Of a stretch of 58,601 nucleotides of DNA, positions 17,843 through 26,283 are shown in pieces. The notes beneath the pieces are model-generated. The model saw nothing but the letters and a program-made list of their open reading frames with translations. It was not told the origin of the DNA and did not search any database. Source of the stretch: DAOSEC01 sp035362935 (lineage in GTDB: Bacteria; Bacillota_I; Bacilli_A; ML615J-28; CAG-313); contig DAOSEC010000013.1 in NCBI GenBank assembly GCA_035362935.1, positions 1 to 58,601 of the forward strand, read 5' to 3'. The position numbers and the translations under genes are program-made. Position 1 is the stretch's first letter. Every line of letters starts with the position of its first letter.

Positions 17843-17890
17843 GTGTTTTTCAATAATTTATTTTATGTGTTTTTCAATAATTTATTTTAT
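17843..17890. repeat. Two exact 24-bp tandem repeats in the relQ-yjbK intergenic region
   Basis: The unit GTGTTTTTCAATAATTTATT plus TTAT occurs at 17843-17866 and 17867-17890. A partial third copy, TTTTCAATAAAT, lies near 17899. On the minus strand each copy presents a TTGAAAAACAC element. Confidence 0.85.
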
Positions 17891-17893
17891 CTC

Positions 17894-17921
17894 TTGATTT
17901 TTCAATAAATATATGTATAAT
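17894..17921 (+). promoter_or_regulatory. Promoter of the CYTH-domain gene
   Basis: TTGATT (17894-17899), 16-nt spacer, TATAAT (17916-17921). It adjoins the tandem repeat. Confidence 0.7.
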
Positions 17922-17956
17922 ATATACGATTTCAAAAATCCGAGAGGAGACCTCGC

Positions 17957-18526
17957 ATGCAAAAACAACTTGAGATTGAATTTAAATCTTTATTAACAAA
18001 AGAAGAATATGAACGTCTGATTGAGCAGTTTGCTGGCAATAAAATTAGTACTCAAACCAATCATTATTTTGATACGCCTAGATTTTCACTAAAAGCAGCA
18101 GAGGTTGCTTTGCGCGTTAGAGAGAAGGATACATTAGAAATCACATTAAAACGAAAAAAACGATACGCAATCGTTGAACACAATATTCTTATTACACAAG
18201 ATGAGTTTAAACAATTTCGTGAAGATGGAGTAGTTCCATCTGAAGAAATCAGAAATGAAATCTTCGATATCATCGGTCAACAAAAATTGGTTAATTTTCT
18301 TAGTCTAACTACACATAGAATGAGCTTTCCATACAAAAAAGGTACCTTAGCAATTGATAAGTCAGAATTTTTAGGTGTTACTGACTATGAAATTGAATAT
18401 GAAGCGAAAAATTATGCTTCAGGTAAGAAAGAATTTATTGAGATAATCACCGAATTGGATTTTTTATATAAGAAAAGCGAACCAAAAATCAAAAGAGCAT
18501 ACGCAGCATACCGTAGGTTGGTATAA
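17957..18526 (+). CDS. CYTH-domain protein (YjbK type)
   Basis: 189 residues. The N-terminal signature LEIEFKSLL (ExExK) is the metal- and triphosphate-binding motif of the CYTH tunnel fold. Charged strands follow, such as VALRVREKDTLEITLKRKK and DYEIEYEAKN. Members hydrolyse inorganic triphosphate or related organic triphosphates. It is divergent from relQ, as expected for the Bacillus yjbK-yjbM neighbourhood. GAGAGGAG serves as ribosome site. Confidence 0.92.
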   Translation: MQKQLEIEFKSLLTKEEYERLIEQFAGNKISTQTNHYFDTPRFSLKAAEVALRVREKDTLEITLKRKKRYAIVEHNILITQDEFKQFREDGVVPSEEIRNEIFDIIGQQKLVNFLSLTTHRMSFPYKKGTLAIDKSEFLGVTDYEIEYEAKNYASGKKEFIEIITELDFLYKKSEPKIKRAYAAYRRLV

Positions 18527-18536
18527 TTGATAAAAT

Positions 18537-18566
18537 AAAAGGAAGCTATTAGTTAGCTTCCTTTTT
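18537..18566. terminator. Bidirectional terminator between yjbK-type gene and spx
   Basis: Stem AAAAGGAAGCTA / TAGCTTCCTTTT with a 5-nt loop. It overlaps the C-terminal codons of spx. Confidence 0.8.
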
Positions 18567-19010
18567 ATCTTTCCCAATTACGGTTTTGATCGCATCTAAA
18601 TATTCGCAATCACCGTCTTCTTCCTCTTTGATGCAGTTAAATGCTTCAAGATTCCGGTATTCCTTTGGCAAAAAAACAGTAATGTCTTCATTATTATAAC
18701 CAACTTGTAACTCAAAATCATTGATAATAATTGGACGTTTTAGTACACTTGGATTCTCAATTATAAAGTCAATTAGATCATGCATTTTCATTGAATCAGG
18801 ATCTAAATTTTTTTCTTTAAATATTTTTGATCTTGTTGAAATAATATCTTCAAATCCGTTCTCACTGTTGGTCAACATGCGAAATATATCATCTTTGCTT
18901 AATTTAATACTAAAAATGTTTTTTTCACTATAAGGAACGTTATACTTTTCAAACCACTTTTTTGCTTTTCGACAGGAAGAGCAACTAGGAGTAGTATAAA
19001 TTTGTATCAT
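18549..19010 (-). CDS. spx: Spx-type transcriptional regulator
   Basis: 153 residues of the ArsC/Spx family. The redox switch is CSSC in YTTPSCSSCRKAKKWF. Spx-specific blocks follow: EKNIFS, GFEDIISTRSKIFKEKNL, LKRPIIINDFELQVGYNNEDI and FLPKEYR. Spx binds the RNA polymerase alpha C-terminal domain and turns on thiol-stress genes. Bacillus Spx has 131 residues; this one has an acidic then basic tail of about 20 extra residues (IKEEEDGDCEYLDAIKTVIG) that could alter adaptor-ClpXP turnover. GAGGTGATG precedes the ATG. Confidence 0.92.
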   Translation of the reverse strand: MIQIYTTPSCSSCRKAKKWFEKYNVPYSEKNIFSIKLSKDDIFRMLTNSENGFEDIISTRSKIFKEKNLDPDSMKMHDLIDFIIENPSVLKRPIIINDFELQVGYNNEDITVFLPKEYRNLEAFNCIKEEEDGDCEYLDAIKTVIGKDKKEAN

Positions 19011-19032
19011 AACATCACCTCTATTCTATCTT

Positions 19033-19061
19033 ATTTTACCTTATTTTCATCATATTTTCAA
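19033..19061 (-). promoter_or_regulatory. Promoter of spx
   Basis: TTGAAA (19061-19056), 17-nt spacer, TAAAAT (19038-19033). Confidence 0.65.
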
Positions 19062-19070
19062 GATATATTT

Positions 19071-20246
19071 TTATTTTTTGACAATTATTTCCCCATTAAT
19101 AAGAACGTATTCTGGTTTTGCCATGTGATTAAGTGGGTGATTTGACCAAATAAGAATATCAGCATCTTTTCCAACTTCGATTGTTCCAACTCTACTATCT
19201 ATATTGTTAATTTGCGCTGCATATTTCGTAACGGCGCGCAAAGCCTCTAATTCCTCTAACCCTTCTCGAACAAAACGACCGACTTGTAATAACGTATCTT
19301 CGATACAAATCACAGGATGATCTGTCATGATTGCAAATTGAACCTTATTGTCAGACAATATTTTCCCTGATTTAAACGTTTTATTTGCGACTTCGGGTTT
19401 CGATTTACTTGTAAGGGTAGGACCAATTATTGCTCCAACATTATACTTTGCAAGTTTATCAGCAACCAGATGTCCTTCAGTACAGTGCTCAATTGTTAGG
19501 TTAAGATTGAATTCTTCCTTGATTCGAATCGCAGTCATAATATCATCTGCACGATGGGCGTGAATTTTAACAAGCATTCCATCAAACACTCTCATTAAAC
19601 TATGTAACTTCATATTAAATTCAGGTTGTTTTGCATCTTGCTGGTTGTTAGCCTTCGCCTTCAAGTACTCCTGTTGTTTTTGGTAGTAGTCTTTCGCCTT
19701 GATTAACGATTCGCGAATCAATGCAGCAGTCCCCATACGAGTTTGTGGGGTTTTATCTTTTGAACCATATACTCTTTTTGGATTCTCACCCAGCGCCATC
19801 TTCATCGCTGACTCTTCAACGATTACCATATCCTCCATTGTATTACCATGCGTTTTCATTATGGTAAATGTGCCACCAATTGGATTTGCAGATCCCGGCC
19901 CAACAACTACTGTTGTAATACCATCTTCTACCGCAGACTTAAACGAACCATCCGCAGGATTGATTCCATCGATAGCTCTCAACTCAGGAAATATTGGGTT
20001 TGTCATCTCATTCGTATCATTACCTTCTTTAATGATTTCTTCCATGATTCCAATATGACAATGTGGATCAACAATTCCTGGTGTTACAAATTTCTTTTTG
20101 GCATTAATAATGGTTGCATTTGGATAATTTGAAACATCAATATTAGATTGTATATCAATGATTTTGCTTCCTTCTATAACAATGTCTCGCTTTTCATAAT
20201 TCACTTCTGCCATGCTAATGAGATTGGCATTTTTGATAATTATCAT
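19071..20246 (-). CDS. Metal-dependent amidohydrolase
   Basis: 391 residues of the amidohydrolase/imidazolonepropionase-like superfamily. N-terminal beta-sandwich, then KFVTPGIVDPHCHIGIMEE with the HxH metal pair, KIHAHRADDIMTAIRIKEEF (later His), TIEHCTEGH (His ligand), and MTDHPVICIED with the catalytic Asp. The C-terminus returns to the beta-sandwich (GKDADILIWSNHPL). The substrate is unknown. It is not a convincing NagA. It lies between spx and the opp operon, preceded by AAGGAGAA. Confidence 0.85.
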   Translation of the reverse strand: MIIIKNANLISMAEVNYEKRDIVIEGSKIIDIQSNIDVSNYPNATIINAKKKFVTPGIVDPHCHIGIMEEIIKEGNDTNEMTNPIFPELRAIDGINPADGSFKSAVEDGITTVVVGPGSANPIGGTFTIMKTHGNTMEDMVIVEESAMKMALGENPKRVYGSKDKTPQTRMGTAALIRESLIKAKDYYQKQQEYLKAKANNQQDAKQPEFNMKLHSLMRVFDGMLVKIHAHRADDIMTAIRIKEEFNLNLTIEHCTEGHLVADKLAKYNVGAIIGPTLTSKSKPEVANKTFKSGKILSDNKVQFAIMTDHPVICIEDTLLQVGRFVREGLEELEALRAVTKYAAQINNIDSRVGTIEVGKDADILIWSNHPLNHMAKPEYVLINGEIIVKK

Positions 20247-20276
20247 TCTTAATTCTCCTTATTTATTGTGTTAAAG

Positions 20277-20303
20277 AAAGCGGCTCAAAAATGAGCCGCT
20301 TTT
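20277..20303. terminator. Terminator of the opp operon
   Basis: Stem AAAGCGGCTCA / TGAGCCGCTTT with a short A-rich loop. It lies just past the small membrane gene at the end of the opp operon. Confidence 0.85.
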
Positions 20304-20313
20304 GTTTTACTTC

Positions 20314-20514
20314 TTAGAAATATGGGAATATTAGCCAAATAACCACTGCAAATAATCCTAATAGTACAAGTACTAGCGGCATAATAGTTATAATTGCAGC
20401 CAATGTTATAGCAAAGATGTCATTTTTTTCAAATGGTGTATCTTTTAATTTTTGTCTAACTTCATCCATTTCTTCTTCTGTTATTTTTTTATTTGATACT
20501 TGCGGTTTTCTCAT
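20314..20514 (-). CDS. Small single-pass membrane protein after oppF
   Basis: 66 residues from MRKPQ. The first 35 are polar and helical (ITEEEMDEVRQKLKDTPFE). The C-terminal half is a long hydrophobic stretch of about 33 residues that could be one or two membrane helices. I do not recognise the family. It overlaps the end of oppF by 26 nt (44 nt if the ATG at 20532 is used) and no strong ribosome site is visible, so translation is probably coupled. It sits before the opp terminator and so is likely an accessory subunit of the modified Opp transporter. Position is the only evidence for that. Confidence 0.6.
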   Translation of the reverse strand: MRKPQVSNKKITEEEMDEVRQKLKDTPFEKNDIFAITLAAIITIMPLVLVLLGLFAVVIWLIFPYF

Positions 20515-22144
20515 AGTAATGACATGCAACATAGTGACCTGGAGTTATTTCTCTATATTCAGGTACTTCTTGTGCACAAAATTCAGTTGCTATAGGACAA
20601 CGTGTTCTAAACTTGCATCCTGATGGTGGGAAAATATTCGAAGGAATATCTCCTTTTAACAAGATTCGTTCTTTTTGAACTTTTTCAGTAGTCGGTATAG
20701 CTGATAACAACGCTTTAGTATAAGGATGAAGTGGATTTTGGTAGATTTCTTCCGAATCTCCTAGTTCAACCATTTGACCTAAATACATTACACCAATACG
20801 GTCGCTAATATGTCTAATAACGCTTAAATCATGAGAAATGAATAAATATGTTAACCCACTTTGATCTTTTAAATCAACAAGCAAGTTGATGATTTGAGAC
20901 TGAATTGAAACATCAAGTGCACTTACTGCTTCATCGCAAACGATAAATTTAGGTTTTAATGCGAGTGCTCTTGCAATACCAATTCTTTGTCTTTGTCCAC
21001 CTGAAAATTGATGTGGGTATCTGTGCAACATATACTTGTCCAGACCACATTTTAACATCGTATCCAAAACATATTGTTCTAATTCAGGAGTTCCGCGTTG
21101 GAACATACCATGCTCAATTACGGCTTCTTCAATGATTTGACCAACTGTCATACGTGGATTTAATGAGGAATATGGATCTTGGAAAATGATTTGTAACTCT
21201 TGTCTTAGTTTACGCATTTCTTCTTTATTAAGACGGGTTAAGTTGATGCCGTGTTCTTTGTTTCCGTCTAACTTCTTTTGATATGCTGGTTCTAAAGCAC
21301 GTTCTGTAATAGGGAGAGGTTGTTTTCCATGAAGTTTTTCAACTTCAGCTTCTGCATCTTTTAACTGCTTTCTTAATTCGACAATCTCCTCTTGTTTTGT
21401 TTTAATTACTTTTTCCGCTGCTTGAATATCTTCTTTCGAAATTTCTGATCCTAATTGGTCATCAGATTGACGTTCAAGAAGTTTTGTTTTAATGTTAATC
21501 ATACGTTTTTCTCTTGCAATCACTTCGTTTCTAACACGAATTTCTTTCAAGATATCTTGTACCACTAACATTTTTTCAACTACAGAATGAATATCACTCT
21601 CAAGAATTAAACTTCCAACAATGGTAGATCCTTCTCGTAATTCTCTACTTGCTGATTTTTTCAGTTCTTTTGATTGAACTTCAAGTTTTTTTATTTTAGC
21701 TGTTAACGCATCTATATTTTTTTGTGTCTCAGTTGATGGGGTGATGCTTTTTAACTCTTTGTTCAGTTCACTAACTTGTCCATCAATAACAACCGATTTT
21801 TCATAATATTTTTGCGCAGCTGCTTGTCTTTTTGGTAATTTTCTAATTTCTTTAATTACATAAGATGGGTTGAATTCTTCAACTGTTTTACCATAATATA
21901 TTGCTGATCCACTCGTTAATGGATAAAGTTGTAAAATGGATCTACCTAATGTAGATTTTCCACAACCACTTTCTCCTACTAATCCAAGTGTTTCGCCTTT
22001 ATAAATGTTCATAGTTAAGTCTTCAACAGCTCGAACATATAATTGATTTTTGTCAAAGAAAGAATTTCTTTTGAGTGGAAAATACTTCTTTAGTTTTCTA
22101 GTTTCTATTAAAGGGGCTTTAACTTTATTACTTGCTGTACTCAT
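20489..22144 (-). CDS. oppF: Oligopeptide ABC transporter ATPase OppF with coiled-coil insert
   Basis: 551 residues, against about 310-330 in ordinary OppF. Walker A GESGCGKS sits near residue 57. The Q-loop IIFQDPYSSLNPR comes only near residue 320. Between them, residues about 91-303 form a charged, Lys/Glu-rich, heptad-like region predicted as coiled coil. The rest is standard: FSGGQRQRIGIARAL signature, Walker B KFIVCDEAVSALD, and the C-terminal oligopeptide-transporter Cys motif (GCKFRTRCPIATEFC). ATG 22144 follows AGAGGAG and overlaps oppD by 17 nt. Confidence 0.93.
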   Translation of the reverse strand: MSTASNKVKAPLIETRKLKKYFPLKRNSFFDKNQLYVRAVEDLTMNIYKGETLGLVGESGCGKSTLGRSILQLYPLTSGSAIYYGKTVEEFNPSYVIKEIRKLPKRQAAAQKYYEKSVVIDGQVSELNKELKSITPSTETQKNIDALTAKIKKLEVQSKELKKSASRELREGSTIVGSLILESDIHSVVEKMLVVQDILKEIRVRNEVIAREKRMINIKTKLLERQSDDQLGSEISKEDIQAAEKVIKTKQEEIVELRKQLKDAEAEVEKLHGKQPLPITERALEPAYQKKLDGNKEHGINLTRLNKEEMRKLRQELQIIFQDPYSSLNPRMTVGQIIEEAVIEHGMFQRGTPELEQYVLDTMLKCGLDKYMLHRYPHQFSGGQRQRIGIARALALKPKFIVCDEAVSALDVSIQSQIINLLVDLKDQSGLTYLFISHDLSVIRHISDRIGVMYLGQMVELGDSEEIYQNPLHPYTKALLSAIPTTEKVQKERILLKGDIPSNIFPPSGCKFRTRCPIATEFCAQEVPEYREITPGHYVACHYYEKTASIK

Positions 22145-23129
22145 CGGTTCTCGCTCCTCTCTTAGGGTAGAAACATCTAATGCTGTGATCTGATTCAACA
22201 TCTACTAGTGGTGGTTCTTGTGATCTACATTTATCTGTTGCATATTTACATCTAGGAGCGAATTTGCACCCTTCCGGTAATGCAAGAGGATGTGGTACTG
22301 AACCTGGAATAACTTCTAAACGAGTTCCTTTCCCTCTAGTTAATCTTGGAATTGATAGCATCAAGCCTTCTGTATACGGATGAGAAAATGCTGGTTCATC
22401 ATCAAAAATAACTTTTGCTGGTGCAACCTCAACTACTTGTCCACAATACATAACAGCAACATCATCAGCCATTTCATTAATTACCCCAAGGTCATGTGTA
22501 ACGAAAATGATTGATGTTCCTAATTCGTGTTTTAAATCATTCATTAATTTCAATATTTGGGCTTGAATTGTAACATCCAGTGCTGTAGTTGGTTCGTCTG
22601 CAATCAGTAATTTTGGACGACAAGCCAATGCCATCGCAATCATGACACGTTGGCTCATCCCACCAGAAAGTTGGAATGAATACACATTTGCTACTTTTTC
22701 TGGATTAGCAATACCAACAGATGTTAACAACTCTATTGTTTTGGTGTGTGCTTCTTCTTTTGATAATCCTTGATGCAAAATTAATACTTCACTAATTTGT
22801 CTACTAACTGTAAACACTGGATTAAGTGATGACATAGGTTCTTGGAAAATCATCGAAATATCATTCCCACGAACTTCGCGTAACTTCTTTTCATCAAATT
22901 CTGAAATTAGTTCATCTCGAAACCAGATTTCACCTTGGTGTATTTTTTGGTTGTGCTCAAATAATTGTAAGATACTCATAACAGTAACGCTTTTACCTGA
23001 TCCACTTTCACCAACGATTCCAAGTGTACGTCCTTCATCAACTTTTAATGTAACTCCATTAACAGCTTTAATAAGTCCGCGTCGTGTGGAAAAATATGTA
23101 TGTAAATCTTTTATCTCTAATAATGCCAT
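22128..23129 (-). CDS. oppD: Oligopeptide ABC transporter ATPase OppD
   Basis: 333 residues, normal length. Walker A GESGSGKS, Q-loop MIFQEPMSSLNPVF, signature LSGGMSQRVMIAMAL, Walker B KLLIADEPTTALD, and the C-terminal motif GCKFAPRCKYATDKC. It pairs with OppF as the asymmetric nucleotide-binding dimer. Start ATG 23129 follows TAGGTGG and lies 9 nt after oppC. A slightly longer start at 23138 lies in the ribosome site. Confidence 0.96.
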   Translation of the reverse strand: MALLEIKDLHTYFSTRRGLIKAVNGVTLKVDEGRTLGIVGESGSGKSVTVMSILQLFEHNQKIHQGEIWFRDELISEFDEKKLREVRGNDISMIFQEPMSSLNPVFTVSRQISEVLILHQGLSKEEAHTKTIELLTSVGIANPEKVANVYSFQLSGGMSQRVMIAMALACRPKLLIADEPTTALDVTIQAQILKLMNDLKHELGTSIIFVTHDLGVINEMADDVAVMYCGQVVEVAPAKVIFDDEPAFSHPYTEGLMLSIPRLTRGKGTRLEVIPGSVPHPLALPEGCKFAPRCKYATDKCRSQEPPLVDVESDHSIRCFYPKRGARTDEYSK

Positions 23130-23138
23130 ACTTTCCAC

Positions 23139-25040
23139 CTACCTTTCATTTGCTTTTGGATCCATTGCTTCACGCAAACCGTCTCCAACAAGGTTAATAC
23201 TAAGTGCAGCGGTGATAACAGCGAATCCTGGAATCATCCATCTCCACCAGAAGTTTTGCATAACGTCAGTACTTTGTGCAGCATTTAACATGTTACCCCA
23301 CGATGGACTAGGAGGTACAACCCCAAATCCTAAGTAAGATAATCCCGCTTCTGTTAAGAGCGATCCTGCATAACCTAGTGTCATACTAACGATAACGATA
23401 TTGATAATATTCGGTAATATATGTCTTGTAATAATATGTCTTTCTTTTATACCTGTAGCTTTTGCAGCTAAAACGAAATCTTTTTCACGTTCTGATAAGA
23501 TTTGTCCACGAACCAATCGTGCAAGTCCAGTCCAAGAAAGAACCCCCAAAATAACCATGATCATAAATAATCGTTCATTTTGAGTTAATTGACCACCAAA
23601 TGCTACCGATAATGTAATAGCCAGTGGCAAGAACGGAAATGATGCAACGATTTCAGCAAATCTCATAAGTAGCATGTCGATCATTTTTCCGTAGAATCCG
23701 GAAATCATACCAATTGTCACTCCAATAAAGGATGAGATTAATACAGCTACAGCCCCTACGATCAAACTGATTCGACCACCATGAATAATACGAGTAAATA
23801 CATCGCGTCCCCACTCGTCTGTACCAAAGAAGAATCCTCTGTTACCCCATGCAGCGACTTTTCCATTTTCATACAATGCATAACTTTGGAACTGAGTAAC
23901 AAAAATATCTGTAAACGTTCCATTTTCAATTTTTCTAGTCATATTTAATTGACGATAAGTGTTGTCACCCCAAGTAATTAATTTACCATCTTCTGTCAAC
24001 ACGACAACATGTCTTCTACCTGCACCAATTTGTGCAATATTGGTTGTTGCTTCGGTTGGAAAATCGGTAATACCAGTGCTATCATCACCCCACACATATG
24101 TGTTTCCATTTTCATCTAAAGCAATCCCGTTTTTGTCAATGAGTTGAATCTTTGTCACTCGCACAGAACCATTTGTAAGTGCTACTGGAAGCTTACGAAT
24201 TTGTTCTGGAATAATTGGAGATCCTCCTTGTGGGTTTGGAATTGCTAACATAATTGGGCCAATTACATTCGCTGTACCATCTGCATAAATCATCGCTACA
24301 TTTGATGGACCAACAGCAATATCAACGATCTCTTTTGTAATTGTTATATGATAACTTCCGCTCAAGTTTCTATTGGTAGTAGCACCCCAAACATGGAGTT
24401 TTCCAGCTTGAGTTAACACTACTGTAAACTCATCACTTGCAACCACTTTTTTTATTGGATCTGTTTGAAATATGGTAGCTTTAGCTTCAGGAACACTTGC
24501 TTGTCCGTGGTTGTTTTGTCCCCATCCAATTAATTGATTATCATCTGTTAAAGCAAGGATGTGTGTACTACCTGCTGATACAGCAATAATATTACTATCT
24601 CTTACTGCTTGTGGAATGTTTTTGACTTTTGCGGTATTTACACCCCAAACATATACATTTCCAGCCTCAGATAATCCAACAGAAAAAGAGTTACCAGAAG
24701 ATATCATTACAACACCTTCGCGTTCTAATTTAGCTGGGTAGTTTAAATAATTCATTCCTGGAGCAATGTTCTTTTGGATACCACTTGACTCAGAAATATC
24801 TAGTGGAATAATCCAAGAAAGTGCAAATATAGATACTAACAATGTAATAAACACGATTAAGCCGGTCATTGCTAGTTTGTTTCTACGGAAATTTTTAATG
24901 ATGATTTTTGTCGGGCTCATTATCGCTTCTTCTTCTAAGATTGATAATGTTTTCTTTGTTTTCCCAAATGCAAACAAATATAAGAATAAATTTTTAATTG
25001 ATTTCCAAATTCTATTAAGTACGTTTTGTATTCTTTTCAT
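23139..25040 (-). CDS. oppC: OppC permease with inserted RCC1-like beta-propeller
   Basis: 633 residues; ordinary OppC has about 300. An amphipathic N-terminal stretch (1 to about 45) precedes the usual FRRNKLAMTGLIVFITLL entry into TM1. Then comes a block of about 290 residues (roughly 108-400) with seven RCC1-type units. Each ends in a W-G-like turn: YVWG, IGWG, HVWG, a degenerate VIGP, YVWG, ITWG and AAWG, spaced about 40-56 residues. Directly after the seventh, the canonical OppC sequence resumes with FFFGTDEWGRDVFTRIIHGGRISL, four to five membrane helices, and the cytoplasmic EAA loop (VLAAKATGIKERHIITRHILPN). The propeller therefore sits in the extracytoplasmic TM1-TM2 loop. ATG 25040 follows AAGGAG. 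Confidence 0.93.
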   Translation of the reverse strand: MKRIQNVLNRIWKSIKNLFLYLFAFGKTKKTLSILEEEAIMSPTKIIIKNFRRNKLAMTGLIVFITLLVSIFALSWIIPLDISESSGIQKNIAPGMNYLNYPAKLEREGVVMISSGNSFSVGLSEAGNVYVWGVNTAKVKNIPQAVRDSNIIAVSAGSTHILALTDDNQLIGWGQNNHGQASVPEAKATIFQTDPIKKVVASDEFTVVLTQAGKLHVWGATTNRNLSGSYHITITKEIVDIAVGPSNVAMIYADGTANVIGPIMLAIPNPQGGSPIIPEQIRKLPVALTNGSVRVTKIQLIDKNGIALDENGNTYVWGDDSTGITDFPTEATTNIAQIGAGRRHVVVLTEDGKLITWGDNTYRQLNMTRKIENGTFTDIFVTQFQSYALYENGKVAAWGNRGFFFGTDEWGRDVFTRIIHGGRISLIVGAVAVLISSFIGVTIGMISGFYGKMIDMLLMRFAEIVASFPFLPLAITLSVAFGGQLTQNERLFMIMVILGVLSWTGLARLVRGQILSEREKDFVLAAKATGIKERHIITRHILPNIINIVIVSMTLGYAGSLLTEAGLSYLGFGVVPPSPSWGNMLNAAQSTDVMQNFWWRWMIPGFAVITAALSINLVGDGLREAMDPKANER

Positions 25041-25053
25041 CAGCAAAATCTCC

Positions 25054-26184
25054 TTAATCTAATTTGACACGAGGGTCAACGAATGCATAACTAATGTCCA
25101 TAACCAAGTTGGCAAATAGTGCTAAAATAGCATAAAACATGTTCATTACTAAAACGATCGCATAATCTTGATTTGTTAATGCTGTAATTAGCACAGACCC
25201 AATACCATGATATGTAAACACGGACTCTGTAATTGCTGATCCACCAAAAATACCTACTAATGATCCCGCAACAATCGTAACAACAGGAATTAAAGCATTA
25301 CGAAATGCATGGGAGTAGATAACAACTTTTTCAGATAGACCTTTTGAACGTGCAGTACGAATAAAGTCCTTCTTTATTACTTCGAGCATTGCATTACGAA
25401 CATAACGAACAGTACCAGCTAAACTACCAATTGTTAATGTTAAAATTGGGAGTAATAAATGGCGAATAAATTCAAGTGAATACTCTAAATTTTGTTCAAA
25501 TGTTATGGAAGTATTTCCTGGTTCAATAAACGGAACCGGTGGCATACCTCCTGCAGGGAATAGTCTAAATGGATTGGTTTCAGGTCTTAGACCCCATTCT
25601 ACGCTTAAACTAGCTATCCATGGTGTTAGTTTAAACGCTAATACAAAAATCAAAAACAATCCAATGAAGAATGTTGGCATTGAGATACCGACAAGCGAAA
25701 AAACCTGCCATCCGGTATCGTATGCAGAAAATCTTTTTACAGCTGATTTAATTCCAACAGGAATAGAGATCAGGAAAGCTATGGCGATTGAAAAAATATT
25801 GAGGATAATTGAGTTTCTTAACGGTTCTGAAAGCACCTTATTTCGTTGCATTACGGTTACTTCTTGTCCATTAATAAACTGAACTGTAGGATACATTTTA
25901 AAATCTACTGGTGTGTTGTAGTATGTTGAATAACCGAAATTCCCTTCAAAGGATTCTCTTATCCAACGAAAGTATTGAATATAGATTGGTTTGTTGAGAC
26001 CTAATCGTTCTCTCATTAATTCAACGGCTAGCGCACGTTGGTTTGGGTCAGCTGATGGGTTCAAAGGAACCATCCGTTCAGCCGGATCACCTGGCATAAT
26101 TTTCATCATACCAAACAACATGATTGAAATAATGATGGCAACCGGAATCATAGAAATCAAGCGTTTGATAATATATTTAAGCAA
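25054..26184 (-). CDS. oppB: Oligopeptide ABC transporter permease OppB
   Basis: 376 residues. TM1 begins MLKYIIKRLISMIPVAIIISI and is followed by the family signature PGDPAERM. An extended extracytoplasmic stretch (about 80-125, containing YFRWIRESFEGNFGYSTYYNTP) and a second long loop (about 195-235) enlarge it compared with the usual 310-330 residues. The EAA loop is TARSKGLSEKVVIYSHAFRNALIPVV. The start codon is TTG, eight bases after AGGAGG. It lies after a hairpin that separates it from oppA. Confidence 0.92.
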   Translation of the reverse strand: MLKYIIKRLISMIPVAIIISIMLFGMMKIMPGDPAERMVPLNPSADPNQRALAVELMRERLGLNKPIYIQYFRWIRESFEGNFGYSTYYNTPVDFKMYPTVQFINGQEVTVMQRNKVLSEPLRNSIILNIFSIAIAFLISIPVGIKSAVKRFSAYDTGWQVFSLVGISMPTFFIGLFLIFVLAFKLTPWIASLSVEWGLRPETNPFRLFPAGGMPPVPFIEPGNTSITFEQNLEYSLEFIRHLLLPILTLTIGSLAGTVRYVRNAMLEVIKKDFIRTARSKGLSEKVVIYSHAFRNALIPVVTIVAGSLVGIFGGSAITESVFTYHGIGSVLITALTNQDYAIVLVMNMFYAILALFANLVMDISYAFVDPRVKLD

Positions 26185-26210
26185 TTTTGTTTACCTCCTA
26201 TTCGTAAAGC

Positions 26211-26243
26211 AAAGAGAGTTACGGCCCTACCCGCCACTCTCCT
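26211..26243 (-). terminator. Attenuating hairpin between oppA and oppB
   Basis: GGAGAGT / ACTCTCT stem around a GC-rich loop, in the roughly 100-nt gap after oppA. It lacks a strong T run, so it probably lowers read-through or protects the oppA message and does not fully terminate. That fits the excess of binding protein over transporter usual for such operons. Confidence 0.45.
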
Positions 26244-26283
26244 TACTTGATTTATTATTAACTTATTGTATTAGATTGATGTA

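Noticed and set aside
17843..17890. A CRISPR-like start because of the exact 24-bp repeat
   Set aside because: The copies are directly adjacent with no spacers, AT-rich, only two to three units, and no cas genes are present.
19071..20246. Amidohydrolase as the missing NagA
   Set aside because: Its motifs (DPHCHIG, MTDHP) fit the imidazolonepropionase-like branch, it lacks recognisable NagA features, and it is far from the amino-sugar genes.
23139..25040. OppC propeller as an assembly chimera or frameshift fusion of two genes
   Set aside because: The frame is continuous, TM1 and the remaining permease core are both complete around it, and the seventh unit ends exactly where the canonical GTDEWGRDVF begins.
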